A DNA stretch of 64,000 bases, taken from Verrucomicrobiales bacterium. GTDB taxonomy: Bacteria; Verrucomicrobiota; Verrucomicrobiia; Limisphaerales; JAYPXF01. The stretch spans positions 98,861-162,860 of the forward strand of contig PBAL01000020.1 in assembly GCA_002715965.1 (NCBI GenBank), read 5' to 3'. Position 1 is the first letter of the stretch. Every line of letters starts with the position of its first letter. This document shows positions 60,804 through 64,000 of the stretch, in pieces. The notes under the pieces were generated by a model, which was not told the DNA's origin, searched no databases, and was given only the letters and a program-made list of their open reading frames with translations. The translations under genes were made by a program, and so were the position numbers.

Positions 60804-63800
60804 ATGAATTTCACGAAACTCATACTTCGCAGCGTTACGCATCACGCCCGATCACATCTGGGTGTGGTACTCGGCGCGGCGATTGGTGCTGCGATTCTCG
60901 TTGGTGCCTTGCTGGTCGGATCTTCCGTCCAGCAGACCCTCCATCGCATGGCGCTCGACCGACTTGGCAAGATCGATCACGCCATGGTCACCGGCGATCG
61001 ATTGTTTCGCGAACAACTGGCCACTGATCTCAGTGATGAATCCGTCTCCGCAGTCCCAGTCCTGTTGCTTCCAGGAACGGCGGTCAACAGCGACACCGGA
61101 CAACGCGCCAACCGAGTCCAGATTGTGGGTGTGAATGAAGCGTTCTGGCAGTTGGCGAATGATGTGCCTGAAATCGGTGGGATTGGTGAAGACCAAGTCG
61201 TTCTGAACGATTGGCTCGCGCACAACCTGAAGCTCGATGTCGGCGACGAAATAGTGCTTCGCGTTCCCAAGCTGTCTTCGCTCTCTCGCGACGCACCGAT
61301 GGCGCCCCAGGAAGACACCTCGACCGGTTTGCGATTGGAGGTTGCTGCCATTGTCAACAGTGATCAGATGGGGCGCTTCAGTCTTCAGGCCAACCAGGTG
61401 CCTCCATTCAACGCCTTCGTTTCATTGGAGCGATTGCAGGAACGCGTTAACGCCGAGCAGCAGGCGAATGTCTGCCTGCTCAGTGGAACGGCCAAAACGA
61501 AAGACTTGTCCGCACGGCTCAAGGAACACTTCACGCTGCAGGATGTCGATCTGCAGTTGCGTCTGCTTTCTGACGACCGGGGCATCGAACTTCGCTCGCC
61601 TCGAGTATTCCTTGATGTAACCGTGGTTGATGCGGCCAAGGCGGCTTTTCCCGATGCGCAGTTGATCCAGACCTATTTCGTGAACGCGCTTCGCTCCGGG
61701 GAAAACATGACGCCGTATTCCATGGTCACAGCCGCGCAGGCACCCCTGGTTCCAGCGGACGTGAAGGACGACGAGATCATCCTGAACAAATGGGCTGCTT
61801 CAGATCTCAACGCCAATCCCGGCAACGAAGTCTCGATCACTTACCACGTCGTTGGCGCGGGGAGGAAGCTGGAGGAACGAACAAATACCTTTCGCGTGAA
61901 GAAGCTGGTGCCCATGGAAGGCATCCACTTCGACCGCGATCTAATGCCGGACTTCCCGGGTATGACCGATGCGGAAAGCTGCCAGGATTGGGATACCGGC
62001 TTTGCCATTGATCGGGATCAATTGCGCGACAAAGACCAGAACTACTGGGATCAGTATCGCGGAACTCCCAAGGCCTTCGTCACCGCAGCTGCCGGTGCGT
62101 TGATGTGGAAGAACCGGTTTGGCAATTACACCGGTGTTCGATTCAAGGGTGGCGATACGAATGCGGCTGCTGCGCAACTGCTGGCCTCATTTGATCCCTC
62201 GACGATCGGGTTCAATTTCCAGCCCGTGCGCGCGCAAGCCCTGGCCGCCGGCAAGGGAAGCCAGGATTTTGGTGGTCTGTTCATTGGTTTCAGCTTCTTC
62301 CTCATCTTTGCCGCTCTGGCGTTGATATCGATGCTGTTCCAATTCGGCGTGGAACAACGCGCCAAGGAAGTGGGCACGCTGCTGGCGACCGGTTTTCAGC
62401 CGGTTCAAGTCCGCAAAATGTTGTTGGGTGAGGGGATTGTGCTCGCGGCCATTGGCAGTGCCATTGGCTTGTGGGGTGCGATTGAATACGCCCGCATCAT
62501 GCTCTACGCGCTGAGCACGGTCTGGAAGGATGCGGTGGGCACCATTGAGCTTCGCTACTACTCGGACACCGGGATGCTGATTGGGGGATATGTTGGTGCG
62601 GTGATCGTGGCGGGGTTCAGTATCTGGCTGGCCTTGCGCAAACAGATCAATCAGCCGGCGCGTGAACTTCTGGCGGACAATGATCCGAGCATTGGCGTGA
62701 GTGATGCCGCGGGTAACAAGAGCAATCGCGGTTTCTGGATCGGCTTTGGTTCACTGGTTGTTGGCCTTGTGCTCACGGGGTGGGCGTTCAAGGCAGATGC
62801 AGGTGTTGCGCCGGGAGCATTCTTTGGAGCAGGAGCGCTCTTGTTGATAGCTGCGATTTCCTTCACCGGTGTGCTGCTTTCAAAGCTTGAGTCAGCCAAT
62901 TCAAACAGCGCTCCATCACTTGGTGGACTCGGCATGCGGAACGCGACGCGCCGGCGCAAGCGCAGCATGGCCACGGCAACGATGCTTGCCTGCGGGAGTT
63001 TCCTCGTGCTTTCCATCGGTTCCTTTCGGCTTGATGAAAACCTGAAGGCCAATGAACGGAGCTCCGGCACGGGGGGCTTCACCTACATCGGCGAAACATC
63101 GACAGGAATCAGCTTCGACCTCAACACGAAGGACGGGCAGGAACACGTGGGCTTGGGCACGGATGATCTTCCTGATACCAGCTTCGTCCAGATTCGGGTG
63201 AAGGAAGGGGACGATGCAAGTTGTCTGAACCTCAATGCCGCGCAACGACCACGAATCCTCGGCGTCGATCCCGCTGCGATTGAAAGCCGGAAAGCATTTT
63301 CATTTGCCAAAGCGCTGGAGGCGGAGGGACTTGAACGGTGGAATCTTCTGAAGATGGAAGGGGAGGACGATGCGATTCCGGCCATTGGGGATAACGCTTC
63401 GATCATGTGGGCGATGAAGTCGGGCGTCGGCAAGATCATCGAGTATCCCGATCCAGACGAACAGGGGCGTAAGATTCGTTTTCGTCTGGTGGGTGGTTTG
63501 GCGAACTCAATTCTTCAAGGCAGCCTGTTGATTGAGGAGGAGGAATTCGCCCGGAGGTTTCCGAGTATCGAAGGCTATCGGATGTTCCTGATCGATGCAC
63601 CCAGCGGGAACACCAATATCACGGACGAGCTGAGCTATGCCCTTCGCGATGACGGGTTGGAAATTACTGAGGCGACGACTCGCCTGGCGCAATTCAACGC
63701 GGTGCAGAATACTTACCTGGGAACTTTTCAGATCCTCGGAGGGCTCGGCCTTCTGCTGGGCAGCGCCGGACTCGGCGTGGTGGTGCTGAGGAACGTGCTT

Positions 63801-64000
63801 GAGCGAAGGCAGGAACTCGCAGTGATGCTCGCATTAGGATTCCGTCGCGGATCGTTGCGATGGTTGGTGGTGAGTGAGCACGCCGCGCTGCTTCTGCTGG
63901 GGTTGTTCAGTGGGATTGGAGCTGCGGTCGTGGCGGTCATTCCGGCGATGCAGGCGCCGACGAGTGATCTGCCGTATGACGTGCTGATCAAGACCCTCGC
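60804..64000 (+). CDS. Large FtsX-like ABC transporter permease (runs off window end)
   Basis: Starting at ATG 60804, a single frame stays open for 1065 codons to the window end. TM1 lies around LGVVLGAAIGAAILVGALLVG (residues about 19-40). A large extracytoplasmic domain follows. A first FtsX block comes at about 490-620 (FGGLFIGFSFFLIFAALAL, VEQRAKEVGTLLATGFQP). A second extracytoplasmic domain follows, and a second FtsX block (LERRQELAVMLALGFRRG) begins near 990. This two-block layout exceeds the usual 400-residue permease; relatives of 800-1100 residues are known. It pairs with the ATPase at 60107. Confidence 0.88.
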   Translation, partial: MNFTKLILRSVTHHARSHLGVVLGAAIGAAILVGALLVGSSVQQTLHRMALDRLGKIDHAMVTGDRLFREQLATDLSDESVSAVPVLLLPGTAVNSDTGQRANRVQIVGVNEAFWQLANDVPEIGGIGEDQVVLNDWLAHNLKLDVGDEIVLRVPKLSSLSRDAPMAPQEDTSTGLRLEVAAIVNSDQMGRFSLQANQVPPFNAFVSLERLQERVNAEQQANVCLLSGTAKTKDLSARLKEHFTLQDVDLQLRLLSDDRGIELRSPRVFLDVTVVDAAKAAFPDAQLIQTYFVNALRSGENMTPYSMVTAAQAPLVPADVKDDEIILNKWAASDLNANPGNEVSITYHVVGAGRKLEERTNTFRVKKLVPMEGIHFDRDLMPDFPGMTDAESCQDWDTGFAIDRDQLRDKDQNYWDQYRGTPKAFVTAAAGALMWKNRFGNYTGVRFKGGDTNAAAAQLLASFDPSTIGFNFQPVRAQALAAGKGSQDFGGLFIGFSFFLIFAALALISMLFQFGVEQRAKEVGTLLATGFQPVQVRKMLLGEGIVLAAIGSAIGLWGAIEYARIMLYALSTVWKDAVGTIELRYYSDTGMLIGGYVGAVIVAGFSIWLALRKQINQPARELLADNDPSIGVSDAAGNKSNRGFWIGFGSLVVGLVLTGWAFKADAGVAPGAFFGAGALLLIAAISFTGVLLSKLESANSNSAPSLGGLGMRNATRRRKRSMATATMLACGSFLVLSIGSFRLDENLKANERSSGTGGFTYIGETSTGISFDLNTKDGQEHVGLGTDDLPDTSFVQIRVKEGDDASCLNLNAAQRPRILGVDPAAIESRKAFSFAKALEAEGLERWNLLKMEGEDDAIPAIGDNASIMWAMKSGVGKIIEYPDPDEQGRKIRFRLVGGLANSILQGSLLIEEEEFARRFPSIEGYRMFLIDAPSGNTNITDELSYALRDDGLEITEATTRLAQFNAVQNTYLGTFQILGGLGLLLGSAGLGVVVLRNVLERRQELAVMLALGFRRGSLRWLVVSEHAALLLLGLFSGIGAAVVAVIPAMQAPTSDLPYDVLIKTL

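Noticed and set aside
1..64000. tRNA, rRNA, riboswitch or transposase genes
   Set aside because: None recognised by eye on either strand, including a look upstream of thiH for a TPP riboswitch; a covariance-model search would settle it.

Overview
The window looks like chromosome of a PVC-superphylum bacterium, most likely Verrucomicrobiota (Planctomycetota is the alternative). The evidence is the set of lineage-typical secreted families: a DUF1501 / DUF1549-DUF1553 pair, four large secreted proteins with c-type haem motifs, ThuA-like and DUF1080 proteins, and a bacterial microcompartment (BMC) of the Planctomycetes-Verrucomicrobia (PVM) type. Several families of hairpin-forming intergenic repeats are also present. 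No tRNA, rRNA, CRISPR array, integrase or transposase was recognised, so this reads as ordinary chromosome rather than a mobile island.

Layout. 1-5 kb: a secreted cysteine hydrolase, a truncated response regulator, then mntR divergent from a TonB-dependent receptor plus a TlpA-like thioredoxin, with two DtxR-type palindromes between them. 5-12.3 kb: a minus-strand run (ThuA-like, Nudix, PQQ-like propeller, glycosyltransferase, peptide-binding lipoprotein, secG, tpiA). 12.5-17 kb: a frameshifted secreted protein followed by a two-permease/one-ATPase MacB-type exporter. 17-34 kb: secreted haem/PSCyt proteins, an Nramp-like transporter with an altered metal site, an M16 peptidase, an orphan BlaI regulator with two small genes, nadA and a small cytochrome c'-like protein. 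34-40.5 kb: an outer-membrane beta-barrel protein, a PQQ-WD40 fusion and recF.

40.8-50 kb is the main attraction, a 12-gene BMC operon: pduL, BMC-H, BMC-H, acetate-kinase homologue, BMC-H, BMC-P, CoA-acylating aldehyde dehydrogenase, BMC-P, BMC-P, class II aldolase, lactate/malate dehydrogenase, and a (beta/alpha)8-barrel protein. The layout matches the PVM organelle described for L-fucose/L-rhamnose breakdown. The inferred pathway is: aldolase releases lactaldehyde, the dehydrogenase makes an acyl-CoA, PduL makes an acyl phosphate, and the kinase homologue makes ATP. Two parts are not standard. The kinase has lost several canonical acetate-kinase active-site residues, and the last gene looks like an uncharacterised class I aldolase-type barrel. 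Four gaps in the operon carry inverted repeats from three families.

50-64 kb: thiH and thiS flank a LIM/DA1-like metallopeptidase. Then come a ceramidase-like protein, a DUF1028-sugar dehydrogenase-cytochrome fusion, a DUF1080 protein, an SDR pseudogene with three frameshifts, and a second ABC exporter whose very long permease runs off the window end. Several genes carry single-base frameshifts or lack start codons, which means either real decay or assembly errors.
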